The position numbers and the translations under genes are program-made. From assembly GCA_963922565.1 (NCBI GenBank), contig CAWUIQ010000014.1, positions 1 through 64,000 on the forward strand: a stretch of 64,000 bases of DNA, in the 5' to 3' direction. Source of the stretch: JBCBKL01 sp963922565 (lineage in GTDB: Bacteria > Pseudomonadota > Alphaproteobacteria > Rhodobacterales > Rhodobacteraceae). Of the stretch, positions 26,236 to 35,207 are shown piece by piece. Position 1 is the first letter of the stretch; each line of letters starts with the position of its first letter. The notes below the pieces were generated by a model. It did not search any database and was not told the DNA's origin. It was given only the letters and a program-made list of their open reading frames with translations.

Positions 26236-27846
26236 CTATGCGATGCCGCCGAACGGGATGCCCGTCAGATCGGACATGTCCCGTTTCCACGTGGTGAGGT
26301 CTTCGGAATTGAATTTCAAAAGGTGATCATGACCACAGGCGCGGGCCATAACCTGCATGAGTTCCACAGAGGCTGAAAAGAAATTGGCCAGTTGCCGGGC
26401 GGATTTCTCGACCACCAGCCGGTTGATCAGGTTCGGCTTTTGCGTCGCGATGCCCACTGGGCAATTGTTGGTGTGACAGGCCCGCATGCCAAGACATCCG
26501 ATGGCCTGCATCGCCGCGTTCGACAGCGCCACTGCATCGGCGCCAAGCGCCATCGCCTTGATGAAATCGGCGGGCTTGCGCAGTCCGCCAGTGATAACCA
26601 GCGACACGTCGTGCCGTTCACACCGGTCAAGATGCGCGCGCGCCCGCGCCAATGCAGGAATGGTCGGGACCGAGATGTTGTCGCGAAAGATGATCGGAGC
26701 CGCCCCGGTTCCACCGCCCCGCCCGTCGAGGATGATATAGTCGACCCCGACCGACAGCGCCGCATCGATATCTTTTTCGATATGTTGCGCACTGAGCTTG
26801 TAACCGATGGGAATACCGCCCGTCCGGTCCCGCACCTCGTCGGCAAAATCCTTGATCTGCGCCGGGTCGGACCAATCCGGAAACCGCGACGGCGAGATTG
26901 CATCCTGTCCTTCGTCCAGCCCCCGAACCTCAGCGATCTTGCCCTTAACCTTGTTGCCCGGCAGGTGTCCGCCCGTGCCGGTCTTGGCACCCTGCCCGCC
27001 CTTGAAGTGAAAGGCCTGAACCTTGTCGAGTTTGTCCCACGAAAATCCGAACCGGGCCGAGGCCAATTCATAAAAGTACCGCGTGTTGGCGGCCTGTTCC
27101 TCGGGCAGCATCCCGCCCTCGCCCGAACAGATCCCCGTCCCTGCCATCTCTGCCCCCTGCGCCAGCGCCAGCTTGGCCGGTTCGGAAAGCGCCCCAAAGC
27201 TCATGTCGGATACGAACAGCGGGATATCGAGACGAAGCGGTTTCTGCGCGTTCGGGCCAATCACCACCTCTGTCCCCACCGGATCATCATCCAAAAGCGG
27301 CGCGCGATGAAGCTGGGCGGTCAGGATCTGTATATCGTCCCAATCCGGCAGATCGGGGCGCGGCACGCCCATCGACTCCACCACGCCGTGATGACCCGTT
27401 TTTGACAGACCCTCGCGGGCGTATTTTTGGATCAGCGCGGTATAGGGTTCCTCAGCCGTCCCATGGCTGGTGTCAGCGTAGAGGCCCAGATAGGCATCGC
27501 GATTGAACGGTTGCGGATGATCCCTGGCCCAGTCGTTGATCTCGTCCGCGTCAACCAGGACTTCCCCGTTTTCGACCCATGCTTCGAACTTTGGCAGCGC
27601 CTCATCGTTGGCGTATTCCGATACGCCGGTATCGAGGCGGTAATCCCAATCGTGCAAACCGCAGATCAGGTTGTCGCCCCGGACAAAGCCATCGGCCATC
27701 AGCGCCCCGCGATGCAGGCATCGGCCATAGAAGACGGAAATCGCATCGTCGAACCGCACCACGACAAGATCGACCTCGCCCACAAGGGCGTATTCCGGCT
27801 GGCGATCCTGCAGGTCGGAAACCTTGGCAATGGCTGTCTTGTTCAT
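26236..27846 (-). CDS. Rieske domain fused to an FMN/[3Fe-4S] glutamate-synthase domain
   Basis: A 536-residue fusion. Residues 1-105 are a Rieske-like domain with C43-x-H45 (RCLHRGAL) and C62-x-x-H65 (CGLHDWDY). Residues about 130-520 are the FMN-binding glutamate synthase barrel: GEGGMLPEE (243-250), GQGAKTGTGGHLPGNKV (285-300), ILDGRGGGTGAAP (372-384) and the [3Fe-4S] motif C451-x5-C457-x4-C462 in CHTNNCPVGIATQ. There is no N-terminal glutamine amidotransferase domain, so it is not a normal GltB. Stand-alone barrels of this type include the C subunit of N-methylglutamate synthase, which lacks the Rieske part. ATG at 27846 was chosen after GAGGG; an in-frame upstream extension is Arg/Cys-rich and overlaps the antiporter gene. 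Confidence 0.88.
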   Translation of the reverse strand: MNKTAIAKVSDLQDRQPEYALVGEVDLVVVRFDDAISVFYGRCLHRGALMADGFVRGDNLICGLHDWDYRLDTGVSEYANDEALPKFEAWVENGEVLVDADEINDWARDHPQPFNRDAYLGLYADTSHGTAEEPYTALIQKYAREGLSKTGHHGVVESMGVPRPDLPDWDDIQILTAQLHRAPLLDDDPVGTEVVIGPNAQKPLRLDIPLFVSDMSFGALSEPAKLALAQGAEMAGTGICSGEGGMLPEEQAANTRYFYELASARFGFSWDKLDKVQAFHFKGGQGAKTGTGGHLPGNKVKGKIAEVRGLDEGQDAISPSRFPDWSDPAQIKDFADEVRDRTGGIPIGYKLSAQHIEKDIDAALSVGVDYIILDGRGGGTGAAPIIFRDNISVPTIPALARARAHLDRCERHDVSLVITGGLRKPADFIKAMALGADAVALSNAAMQAIGCLGMRACHTNNCPVGIATQKPNLINRLVVEKSARQLANFFSASVELMQVMARACGHDHLLKFNSEDLTTWKRDMSDLTGIPFGGIA

Positions 27847-27881
27847 TCTTAACCCTCGTTCCTTTTTTGGTAATGCATTTA

Positions 27882-29123
27882 TCATCCGGGATGCGCAGCA
27901 TCCGGGGCATGTGTGGCACCGTGCTCGACCGTCTCGGGGCAATCTCCGCGCGCCGCGATCCGGCGGCCGTACCAATGCGCACCGGGCGCAGCGGTCAGCC
28001 CGTGTAAAAGTGCGCTGATCCAGACCGCGTTGATGGCCAGATGCAGGACAAATTCGCCAATGCTGTGCGGCAGGATCTCGACCACCAGCAGCGCGAAGAG
28101 CGCCGTGGCCAGCCCGCGCGGGCCGAACCATCCGAAAAAGAGCCGCGTGAGGGGTGAGGCATCCGTGCCGATCAGCGAAATCCAGATTGCGACGGGGCGG
28201 ATGACGAAGAGGCTGGTCAGGATGATCGCCAGCATCGTCCCGTCCAGATGGGCCACGGCGTCAGGCAGATGCGTGGCCCCGATCAGCAGGAAGGAAGCCC
28301 AGGCGAGGAACTGCCCCTCGCCTTCGGTGAATTCATAGATGAAGGGACATCGGCCCTCGACCATGTTGCCGAAACAGAGGCCCGCAAAGAAGGTGGCGAT
28401 AAAGCCGTTCCCGTCGACCACCGCTGCCATCAGGTAGGCAGTGGCGGCCATCGCTATGGCCCCGATCCCCTCATAGGCTTCGGAGGTGGTGGCGTGGTCC
28501 TTGGCCTTGATCAGGAGCCAGCCGCCGATGATACCGACGGCGATGCCCACGACCGGGCCTAGCACCACCTGTTTGAGACCGAAAAGGAGCCAATCGGTCG
28601 AGCTTTGCGTCATGTCCATCGCCACGAGGGCCGCCAGCAACAGGATCATCGGCAAGGCCAGCCCGTCATTGAGGCCGCCTTCGACGATCAGCGCGCGGCG
28701 GGGTCGGATGGGCACATCGGTGTTCGATACGACCGCCTGACCAAGGGCCGCATCCGTGGGCGAAAGAATGGCAGCGATCAGCGCGGCTGCGACCAGCGGC
28801 CATTCGGGAAGTGCCAGCGCGACCACCAACGTCCCCAGCCCAAACGCCAGCGGCAGACCGATCAGCAGCATCCGCAGCGGCCATATGTGGCGGTCGCGCA
28901 GCGCCCTGAGATCGGTTTGCGCGGCATCCAGGAACAGCAGGACGATCAGCGCGATCTCGGCCACGGGATGCAGCAGGAGCTCTGCCTCCTCCGCCGCGAC
29001 AAGCCCGCTGACCGACAGACCCGCACCAAGGGCAAGAAAGACCATGGGCGCCGTCAGGATCGTCCGCGAAAGACGATGCGCCACAAGGCAGAACATCGCC
29101 GTCACGGCGGTGATAATTAGCAT
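27882..29123 (-). CDS. CPA1/NhaP-type cation:proton antiporter
   Basis: A 413-residue inner-membrane protein with about 12 hydrophobic segments. It carries CPA1 landmarks: FLDAAQTDLRALR, ILSPTDAALGQAVV (the SPTD-type Asp of the ion site) and EGGLNDGLALPMILL (the E-x3-ND motif), then FFGWFGPRGLATALFALLV near the C-terminus. It should exchange Na+ or K+ for protons. The C-terminal tail is short, with no TrkA-type regulatory domain. ATG at 29123 was preferred over an in-frame GTG at 29165 because the first membrane helix starts there; the choice is uncertain. It is first in the set, 35 bases before the Rieske-GltS gene. Whether it belongs functionally to the redox pair or is only a neighbour cannot be told from this sequence. 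Confidence 0.85.
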   Translation of the reverse strand: MLIITAVTAMFCLVAHRLSRTILTAPMVFLALGAGLSVSGLVAAEEAELLLHPVAEIALIVLLFLDAAQTDLRALRDRHIWPLRMLLIGLPLAFGLGTLVVALALPEWPLVAAALIAAILSPTDAALGQAVVSNTDVPIRPRRALIVEGGLNDGLALPMILLLAALVAMDMTQSSTDWLLFGLKQVVLGPVVGIAVGIIGGWLLIKAKDHATTSEAYEGIGAIAMAATAYLMAAVVDGNGFIATFFAGLCFGNMVEGRCPFIYEFTEGEGQFLAWASFLLIGATHLPDAVAHLDGTMLAIILTSLFVIRPVAIWISLIGTDASPLTRLFFGWFGPRGLATALFALLVVEILPHSIGEFVLHLAINAVWISALLHGLTAAPGAHWYGRRIAARGDCPETVEHGATHAPDAAHPG

Positions 29124-29317
29124 TCCGCTCAAGCGTCCCCCCGAACCGGCAGAATTCCTTTCCACCCAGTCTTACATGGGGCCGGCGAAATCACCGCATC
29201 ACAATTTAAGGCCGCGTCAGCGCGAAAGCCGGGTCAGGCGACCGCCTTCACATCTGCGGCCCTCGCCGTGGTCAGATCAATTAACCAGCTGATGAACCCG
29301 CGCTGCGTTGCGGCGGG

Positions 29318-30331
29318 CTAAGACAAGGCCGGTTCGACCACGCCGGTTTCGCTGTGAAACGGGCATGCCACCACGTGGCCGTCGGCAATCTCGGCCAAGT
29401 ACGGTCGGGCAGCTGCGCAGGCCGGGCGGGCGATCGGGCAGCGCGTACGAAAGACGCATCCCGATGGGGGTGACAGCGGCGAAGGCAGCTCTCCCTTCAG
29501 CACGGGTCTCTGGCGAGCCTGTTCGGCCTCTGGCGACGGGATGGGGACAGAGGCGATGAGGGCCTTGGTGTAGGGATGGCGCGGATTGCCGATCAGCTCG
29601 GCCGCCGGGGCCATTTCGACGATACGGCCCAGATACATCACCGCGATGCGGGTCGAGATGTGGCGAACCACGGCGAGGTCATGCGCGATGAAGAGAAGCG
29701 AAAGCCCCATATCGCTCTGCAGATCGCGCAAAAGGTTCACCACCTGCGCCTGGACGGACACGTCGAGGGCGCTGACCGGTTCGTCGCACACCACCAGCTC
29801 CGGTTCGGTCACAAGGGCGCGCGCGATGCCGATGCGCTGGCACTGACCGCCCGAAAACTCGTGGGGGTACCGGTTCACGAGGCTGGGCAGCAACCCCACC
29901 CGCTCCATCATCGCACCGACGCGGCGGCGGATCTCGGATTTCGACAGATCGGGGAAATGGGTGACCAGCGGCTCTGCCACGACCTGTCCGACGGTCATGC
30001 GGGGATTGAGGGCGGCGAGCGGATCCTGAAACACCATCTGCACGTGACGGCCCTGCGCGCGCGCTTCGGCCGGGGTGAGAGCCCGCAGGTCGCGGCCTTT
30101 CCAAAGCACCTCGCCCTCGCTCGCCCGCACGGTCCCGACAATGGCACGGGCTAGTGTGGATTTGCCGGAACCGCTTTCACCTACGAGGCCCAGAATATCC
30201 CCTTTGCCAACCGTCAGGCTGGCCTTTGATACGGCTTGCAGCTGGTCGGGCTGCGCCCACGGCCAAGCGCCACGGCGGGCGACCGGGAAGGTTACGCTGA
30301 GATCCCTGATTTCCAGAAGGGGCGCGATCAT
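29318..30331 (-). CDS. oppF: oligopeptide ABC transporter ATP-binding protein OppF
   Basis: Peptide/nickel-type ABC ATPase, 337 residues. Walker A GESGSGKST (about residue 52), Q-loop MVFQDPLAALNPRMTVG, signature EFSGGQCQRIGIARAL, Walker B LVVCDEPVSALDVSVQAQV, H-loop FIAHDLAVVRHIS. The C-terminal extension holds the oligopeptide-family Cys cluster (GCVFRTRCPIARPACAAARP), a [4Fe-4S]-like motif typical of OppD/F. It pairs with OppD to drive uptake. The ATG overlaps the oppD stop by 4 bases. It is last gene of oppABCDF; 150 bases separate it from the antiporter gene. Confidence 0.92.
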   Translation of the reverse strand: MIAPLLEIRDLSVTFPVARRGAWPWAQPDQLQAVSKASLTVGKGDILGLVGESGSGKSTLARAIVGTVRASEGEVLWKGRDLRALTPAEARAQGRHVQMVFQDPLAALNPRMTVGQVVAEPLVTHFPDLSKSEIRRRVGAMMERVGLLPSLVNRYPHEFSGGQCQRIGIARALVTEPELVVCDEPVSALDVSVQAQVVNLLRDLQSDMGLSLLFIAHDLAVVRHISTRIAVMYLGRIVEMAPAAELIGNPRHPYTKALIASVPIPSPEAEQARQRPVLKGELPSPLSPPSGCVFRTRCPIARPACAAARPYLAEIADGHVVACPFHSETGVVEPALS

Positions 30332-31296
30332 GCGACAGCCTCCAGCCGGGCGTGACAGGCCCGCAGGCGCCCGCCCTCGAGCGGTTCAAGGGGCGGCATG
30401 GTGGCTGCACAGGTGTCGGTCGCGAGGGGACAGCGGGCGGTGAACGGACAGCCCGGGGGCAGTGCGGTGAGGTCCGGAGGGTCGCCCGGAATGGTCTGCA
30501 AATCGTCCTGCGGGATATCGAGACGGGGCACCGCGCTAAGCAGGCCCAGCGTGTAGGGATGGGCGGGCCGGGCAAAAAGTGCCCCCGTCGGACCCGTCTC
30601 CATCACCCGGCCGCCATACATGACCAGCGTCCGATCACAGGATCCCGCAACGATGCCCAGATCGTGTGTGATCAGAATTATGGCGGTGCCAAAATCCTTA
30701 CGGATCGTCGCCATCAGCTCCATGATCTGCGCCTGCACCGTGACGTCGAGGGCCGTCGTTGGCTCATCCGCGATAAGGATTTTGGGTCTGCAGAGAAGGG
30801 CCATGGCGATCATGATCCGCTGTCGCATGCCGCCCGAGAATTCGTGCGGATACATCGCCAGCCGCGACCGCGCATCGGGGATGCGCACCGCATCCAGCAT
30901 CCGCGCGCTTTCATCCAACGCCTCGCGCTTGCCCTGCCCCTTGTGCAGCGTCAGCACCTCGGCCATCTGGTCGCCCACACTCATGTAGGGGTTCAGCGAC
31001 GTCATCGGATCCTGAAAGATCATCGCCACTTGTTCGGCGCGGATGTGGTTGAGTTCGGCCTCGGGCAGGTTCAGAACCTCCTGCCCGTTTACCTTTACGC
31101 TGCCTTCTGCCCGACCATTCCGCGCCAGCAGTCCCAACATCGCAAAGGCGAGCTGCGTCTTGCCCGATCCGCTTTCGCCCACAATCGCCAGCTGTTCGCC
31201 CTGGGCCAGGGCAAACGACACGCCGTTCACCGCGTTCACCACGCCATCCGGCGTGTTGAAGCGCACCTTCAGATCGGTCACATCCAGCAATGCCAT
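30328..31296 (-). CDS. oppD: oligopeptide ABC transporter ATP-binding protein OppD
   Basis: Peptide-type ABC ATPase, 322 residues. Walker A GESGSGKTQ (about residue 40; the usual S/T after K is present), Q-loop MIFQDPMTSLNPYMSVGDQM, signature EFSGGMRQRIMIAMAL, Walker B ILIADEPTTALDVTVQAQI, H-loop LITHDLGIVAGSCD. The C-terminal Cys cluster GCPFTARCPLATDTCAATMPP is present. It lies 2 bases after the oppC stop and overlaps oppF by 4 bases. Confidence 0.92.
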   Translation of the reverse strand: MALLDVTDLKVRFNTPDGVVNAVNGVSFALAQGEQLAIVGESGSGKTQLAFAMLGLLARNGRAEGSVKVNGQEVLNLPEAELNHIRAEQVAMIFQDPMTSLNPYMSVGDQMAEVLTLHKGQGKREALDESARMLDAVRIPDARSRLAMYPHEFSGGMRQRIMIAMALLCRPKILIADEPTTALDVTVQAQIMELMATIRKDFGTAIILITHDLGIVAGSCDRTLVMYGGRVMETGPTGALFARPAHPYTLGLLSAVPRLDIPQDDLQTIPGDPPDLTALPPGCPFTARCPLATDTCAATMPPLEPLEGGRLRACHARLEAVA

Positions 31297-31298
31297 CG

Positions 31299-32216
31299 CT
31301 AACGGTCCTTGGGATCAAGCGCGTCACGCAGACCATCGCCGACAAAGAAGAAGGCGAAGAGCGTGATGACAAAGAAAAAGAGCGGAAAGCCCAGCATCCA
31401 CAGCGTCCCGTTGTTCATCTCGGCCGCGCCGTCGTTGATGAGCGCGCCCCAGCTTGTCAGCGGTTCCTGCACGCCGAGACCGAGAAAGCTGATAAAGCTT
31501 TCATAGATGATCATCGAGGGCACCAGCAGGGTCGCATAGACGATAACGACGCCCAGAAGGTTCGGTACGATGTGGCGCAGGATAATGGTGAAGGGCCGGA
31601 CCCCGGTGGCCACGGCGGCCTCGACGAATTCCTTGCGCCGCAATGTCAGCGTCTGGCCCCGCGCGATCCGCGCCATGTCGAGCCAGCTGATCAGTCCGAT
31701 CCCGATAAAAAGCATCAGCATCGACCGCCCGAACACGACCAGGAGCAGGATCAGCACGAACATGTAAGGGATCGACATCAGCACATCGACGATCCGCATC
31801 ATGATGTCATCTGTCCGCCCGCCGAAATAGCCCGCGATCGCACCGTAAAGCGTACCGACCACCACGGCGATCAGGGCGCCCACGATCCCGACCATGAGCG
31901 ACACCTGCGTCCCCTGGACAGTCCGGGCAAAGAGATCGCGGCCAAGCGCATCGGTGCCGAACCAATGCCCGGTCGCAATCGAGGGCCGCCCGGCTGTGTC
32001 GACATTGCCCAGGACGGACCAATCGATGTCTTCGTTGTTCCACGGCGCAATCAGCGGACCGAAGGCCGCAAAGAGCCCGACGAGCGCCAGAACGACAAGC
32101 CCCGTCACCGCAGCCTGATTGCGGAAGAACCGGATACGCGCATCGGCCCAGAGCGACCGGCCCTGAACCGGGGCCGCATCGGCCAGCGCATCGGCGGCGG
32201 TTTTGGTTGCGAACAT
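31299..32216 (-). CDS. oppC: oligopeptide ABC transporter permease OppC
   Basis: Inner-membrane permease, 305 residues, with an N-terminal OppC_N helix (RIRFFRNQAAVTGLVVLALVGLFAAFGPLIAPW), the periplasmic GTDALGRDLFARTVQGTQVSLMVG motif and the ATPase-coupling loop EAAVATGVRPFTIILRHIVPN. It has six membrane segments. With OppB it forms the channel. It starts at 32216, 3 bases after the oppB stop, so coupling is likely. Confidence 0.92.
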   Translation of the reverse strand: MFATKTAADALADAAPVQGRSLWADARIRFFRNQAAVTGLVVLALVGLFAAFGPLIAPWNNEDIDWSVLGNVDTAGRPSIATGHWFGTDALGRDLFARTVQGTQVSLMVGIVGALIAVVVGTLYGAIAGYFGGRTDDIMMRIVDVLMSIPYMFVLILLLVVFGRSMLMLFIGIGLISWLDMARIARGQTLTLRRKEFVEAAVATGVRPFTIILRHIVPNLLGVVIVYATLLVPSMIIYESFISFLGLGVQEPLTSWGALINDGAAEMNNGTLWMLGFPLFFFVITLFAFFFVGDGLRDALDPKDR

Positions 32217-32219
32217 GGC

Positions 32220-33143
32220 CTAGTACCGGATCTTGGGGTCGATCCACGCATAAAGCAGATCGACCACCAGGTTGAAAAAGATCGTCAGCGCACCCAGCAG
32301 GACGGTAATTCCCATCATGACGCCATAGTCCCGGTTCAGCGCGCTTTCGACAAAGAACTTCCCGATGCCACCGGTCGAGAAATAGACGTCGATCACGACT
32401 GACCCGGTGATCATGCCCACGAAGGCCGGCCCGAGATAGGAGATGACGGGCAAGAGCGCCGGTTTCAGCGCGTGGCGTAGAACGACACGGCGCATCGGCA
32501 GCCCCTTGGCTCGCGCTGTCCGGATGAAGTTTGAGTTGAGCACCTCGAGCATCGAAGCCCGCGAGATCCGGGCGATCGAGGCCATGAAACTGGTCGAGAG
32601 CGCGATGACGGGCATTATGATGTACTGCCATTGCCCGCCCTGCCAGCCGCCGCCCGGCAGCCAGCCCAGCGACAGCGTGAAGACCAGCACCAGGATCGGG
32701 GCGAGGACGAAATTGGGCAGAACCTGCGCGCCGATCGAAACACCGACAGCGAGGTAATCCAGCCAGGTATTCTGGCGCACCGCCGCGACGATACCAAGCG
32801 TGCCACCGACCAGAACAGCGACAAGAAAGCTCCAGAACCCATAGGTCAGCGTGACGGGAAAGCCCTGCGCGATCAGATCGTTCACGTCCTGGTCGCGATA
32901 GATGAAGGACGGGCCAAAGTCGAACTGGGTCAGGATGTTCCAGACATATCGGCCGATCTGCACGTGAAATGGCTGATCGAGACCGTATTGCCGTTCCAGA
33001 TTGGCCAGTACTTCGGGCGGCACACCCCGTTCGGTCGCAAAGGGGCTGCCCGGCGCGGAATACATCAGGATGAAGGTCGCGACGATCAGGATCAGCAGAA
33101 CCGGGATCGCAACGAGAAGACGTTTGAAGATGTAAGCGAGCAT
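32220..33143 (-). CDS. oppB: oligopeptide ABC transporter permease OppB
   Basis: Inner-membrane permease, 307 residues. It begins MLAYIFKRLLVAIPVLLILIVATFILMYSAPGSPF, the family N-terminal helix, followed by the short periplasmic loop with the DQPFHVQIGRYVWNILTQFDFG segment and the EAA-type loop RTARAKGLPMRRVVLRHALKPALLPV. It is separated from oppA by 48 bases that hold a GC-rich hairpin without a T run. Confidence 0.92.
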   Translation of the reverse strand: MLAYIFKRLLVAIPVLLILIVATFILMYSAPGSPFATERGVPPEVLANLERQYGLDQPFHVQIGRYVWNILTQFDFGPSFIYRDQDVNDLIAQGFPVTLTYGFWSFLVAVLVGGTLGIVAAVRQNTWLDYLAVGVSIGAQVLPNFVLAPILVLVFTLSLGWLPGGGWQGGQWQYIIMPVIALSTSFMASIARISRASMLEVLNSNFIRTARAKGLPMRRVVLRHALKPALLPVISYLGPAFVGMITGSVVIDVYFSTGGIGKFFVESALNRDYGVMMGITVLLGALTIFFNLVVDLLYAWIDPKIRY

Positions 33144-33154
33144 CAGATCAACGG

Positions 33155-33179
33155 GCCGGGGCGAACGGGCCGCCCCGGC
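33155..33179 (-). other. intercistronic hairpin between oppA and oppB
   Basis: GCCGGGGCG (33155-33163) and CGCCCCGGC (33171-33179) form a 9-bp stem with a 7-base loop and no following T run. It probably protects the oppA message from 3' decay or sets the oppA:oppB ratio. Confidence 0.6.
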
Positions 33180-33191
33180 ACTGCCAGTCAG

Positions 33192-34814
33192 TTACTGGGC
33201 GACGCGATAGATATCCTTGAGATACCAGTTGTTCTCAACGTTTTGCATCGGCCAGTTCTTGATGCTCGGATCCAGCACGAAGTTCTGGGTGTAGTGATAG
33301 ATCGGCAGGATCGCCATATCCTCGGCCAGCACCTGCTCGACCTTGGTATAGTTCGGCTGCGGATCGGTCATGGTGACGCTTTCGGCCATCAGCTTGTCGA
33401 CCGTTTCGCTGAAATACTTGCCGTCATTGTTGTCGTTGTTCGACGTCAGCAGATCGAGGAACGTGGACGCTTCGTTATAGTCGCCACACCAGCCAGACCG
33501 GGCGATGTGGAACTTCTGGTTGCCCCGAATATCGAGATAGGACTGCCATTCGAAGTTGTTCATGTTCAGCGTCACACCCAGCGGCCGCCACATCTGGCTG
33601 ATGACCGTCGCCACCTGCTTGTGCGCCTCTGATGTGTTGTAGATGAAGTCGATTTCGATCGGATTGTCAGGGCCATAGCCCGCTTCCGCCATCAGCTCCA
33701 TCGCCTTGGCCATCCGCTCTTCTTGGCTCCAAGCGGCGTATTCGATCTTGGGCATTTCAAAGCCTGCCGTCGCCCAATGGGTAAAGCTGTAGGCCGGGGC
33801 CTGCCCCGCCTTGAGCACCTGATCGGTGATCACGTCGCGGTTGATGGCATAGCTGAGGGCCGTGCGTACGCGCGGATCCTGCAGCGCCTCATGTCCGGTC
33901 TCTGACTGGTTAACGGTATAGTAGTAGGAGCAGAGGCGCGGCACCGAATGCGCAACCTCGGGCATCTCTTCCTCAAGACGCGGATAGCTGCCGGGCGGCA
34001 GGTCATCCATCATGTCGAATTCGCCAGCCTGAAAACGGGTCAGCGCGGTCGTGGATTCGTCGATCACGTAGCCGGTGACGTCGCTGATGATGACGCTGTC
34101 CTTGTCCCAGTAGTTCGGGTTGGGTGACATACGCAGGAATTCATTCACCGCCATTTCATCCAGCACATAGGCGCCGTTCGACACCATGTTGCCGGGCCTT
34201 GTCCATTCCGATCCGTGTGCGTCGACCGACGCCTTGTGGGATGGCATGAAGGTCGTATGCACCGTCATCTGCGGAAAATACGGAAGCGGCTGGCTGAGCG
34301 TAACCTCAAGCGTCTGATCATCGACAGCGCGAAGACCCAACTGGTCCGGCGGGATTTCCCCCGCGATGACCGAGGCCGCGTTCTTGATCTGGCTCAGCTC
34401 AACATACCAGGCATATTCCGAGGCCGTCGCGGGATCAGCCGCACGTTGCCACGAGTAAACGAAGTCTTGCGCGGTGACCGGATCACCGTTCGACCACTTG
34501 GCATCGTCGCGCAATTTGAAGGTCCAGACCATGTTGTCCGGCGACGACCATTCGGTTGCCACACCAGGCAACAGCGCACCATCCGCGGCCTGCGTCGTCA
34601 GCCCTTCAAAGAGCTGCCGGGCGATATGGGCCCCCTGCACTTCCTCGATCAACTGCGGATCGATTGTGGGAAACTGGGCCGTGACGCGGAACTGGAATGT
34701 CTGATCGTCGGCCAGCGCATCACCCGTCACAGGATGCGTTCCCGCAGCCCAGGTCATCGCACCAAAGCCAAACGCCAGAACCGATGTCGTCAGTAGAAGT
34801 CCGTGAACTTTCAT
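33192..34814 (-). CDS. oppA: oligopeptide ABC transporter substrate-binding protein OppA
   Basis: Periplasmic peptide-binding protein (SBP_bac_5), 540 residues. The signal peptide MKVHGLLLTTSVLAFGFGAMTWA is followed by a mature protein with family landmarks: FPTIDPQLIEEVQGAHIARQLFEGL, ATEWSSPDNMVWTFKLRDDAKWSNGDPVTAQDFVYSWQRAADP (the SBP_bac_5 signature), LQDPRVRTALSYAINRDVI, and near the end AILPIYHYTQNFVLDPSIKNW. The sequence most resembles OppA/MppA, so oligopeptides are the likely ligand. ATG at 34814 was chosen because GGGAG precedes it and the signal peptide starts there. It is first in oppABCDF and divergent from the tungstate operon. Confidence 0.92.
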   Translation of the reverse strand: MKVHGLLLTTSVLAFGFGAMTWAAGTHPVTGDALADDQTFQFRVTAQFPTIDPQLIEEVQGAHIARQLFEGLTTQAADGALLPGVATEWSSPDNMVWTFKLRDDAKWSNGDPVTAQDFVYSWQRAADPATASEYAWYVELSQIKNAASVIAGEIPPDQLGLRAVDDQTLEVTLSQPLPYFPQMTVHTTFMPSHKASVDAHGSEWTRPGNMVSNGAYVLDEMAVNEFLRMSPNPNYWDKDSVIISDVTGYVIDESTTALTRFQAGEFDMMDDLPPGSYPRLEEEMPEVAHSVPRLCSYYYTVNQSETGHEALQDPRVRTALSYAINRDVITDQVLKAGQAPAYSFTHWATAGFEMPKIEYAAWSQEERMAKAMELMAEAGYGPDNPIEIDFIYNTSEAHKQVATVISQMWRPLGVTLNMNNFEWQSYLDIRGNQKFHIARSGWCGDYNEASTFLDLLTSNNDNNDGKYFSETVDKLMAESVTMTDPQPNYTKVEQVLAEDMAILPIYHYTQNFVLDPSIKNWPMQNVENNWYLKDIYRVAQ

Positions 34815-35207
34815 AGTGATCTCCCTTGCTGTTGGTCTTGCTCCGCCTGAGGCTTGTCGAGCCTGTTTTCGCGGAATGATAGAAGAATGGTCCGCCAATC
34901 CGGGCCGGGTTGCAACGTCCCCACCCGCATTGATTGTACCTTACGTAGAGGAAAGCCCCAAGGACCGGCACAAAATTGCTTGTGAGGACAAATTCGCGGC
35001 CTGATTGCACAGCGCAGATGCGTTTTGCGGTTGAGACTTGGACTCCAGACAGCCCCAAATCGCCCAAAGATGGGAGAAAATGCAGCATTATGCAGCTTTG
35101 TTCCTCCTGCCCACTTTACCGCCAGCCGATATCGCTAGCTTGATTTGCGTAGAAACTCGTTCTAGCCTCAAAATCAGCCACTGTACTGCAGATATGGGAG
35201 GAAAATT
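34815..35207. promoter_or_regulatory. oppA / tupB divergent promoter region
   Basis: 393 bases with no convincing gene. It must hold both promoters. The heptamer ATGCAGC occurs twice, at 35080-35086 and 35090-35096, exactly 10 bp apart (one helical turn), about 115 bases before tupB. No clear -35/-10 pair was recognised. Confidence 0.4.

Noticed and set aside
26236..27846. Calling the GltS-barrel protein the large subunit of glutamate synthase
   Set aside because: It lacks the glutamine amidotransferase domain and carries a Rieske domain instead; no gltD partner is adjacent.
27847..28131. In-frame upstream extension of the Rieske-GltS gene
   Set aside because: It overlaps the antiporter coding region, is Arg/Cys-rich, and a good Shine-Dalgarno precedes the ATG at 27846.
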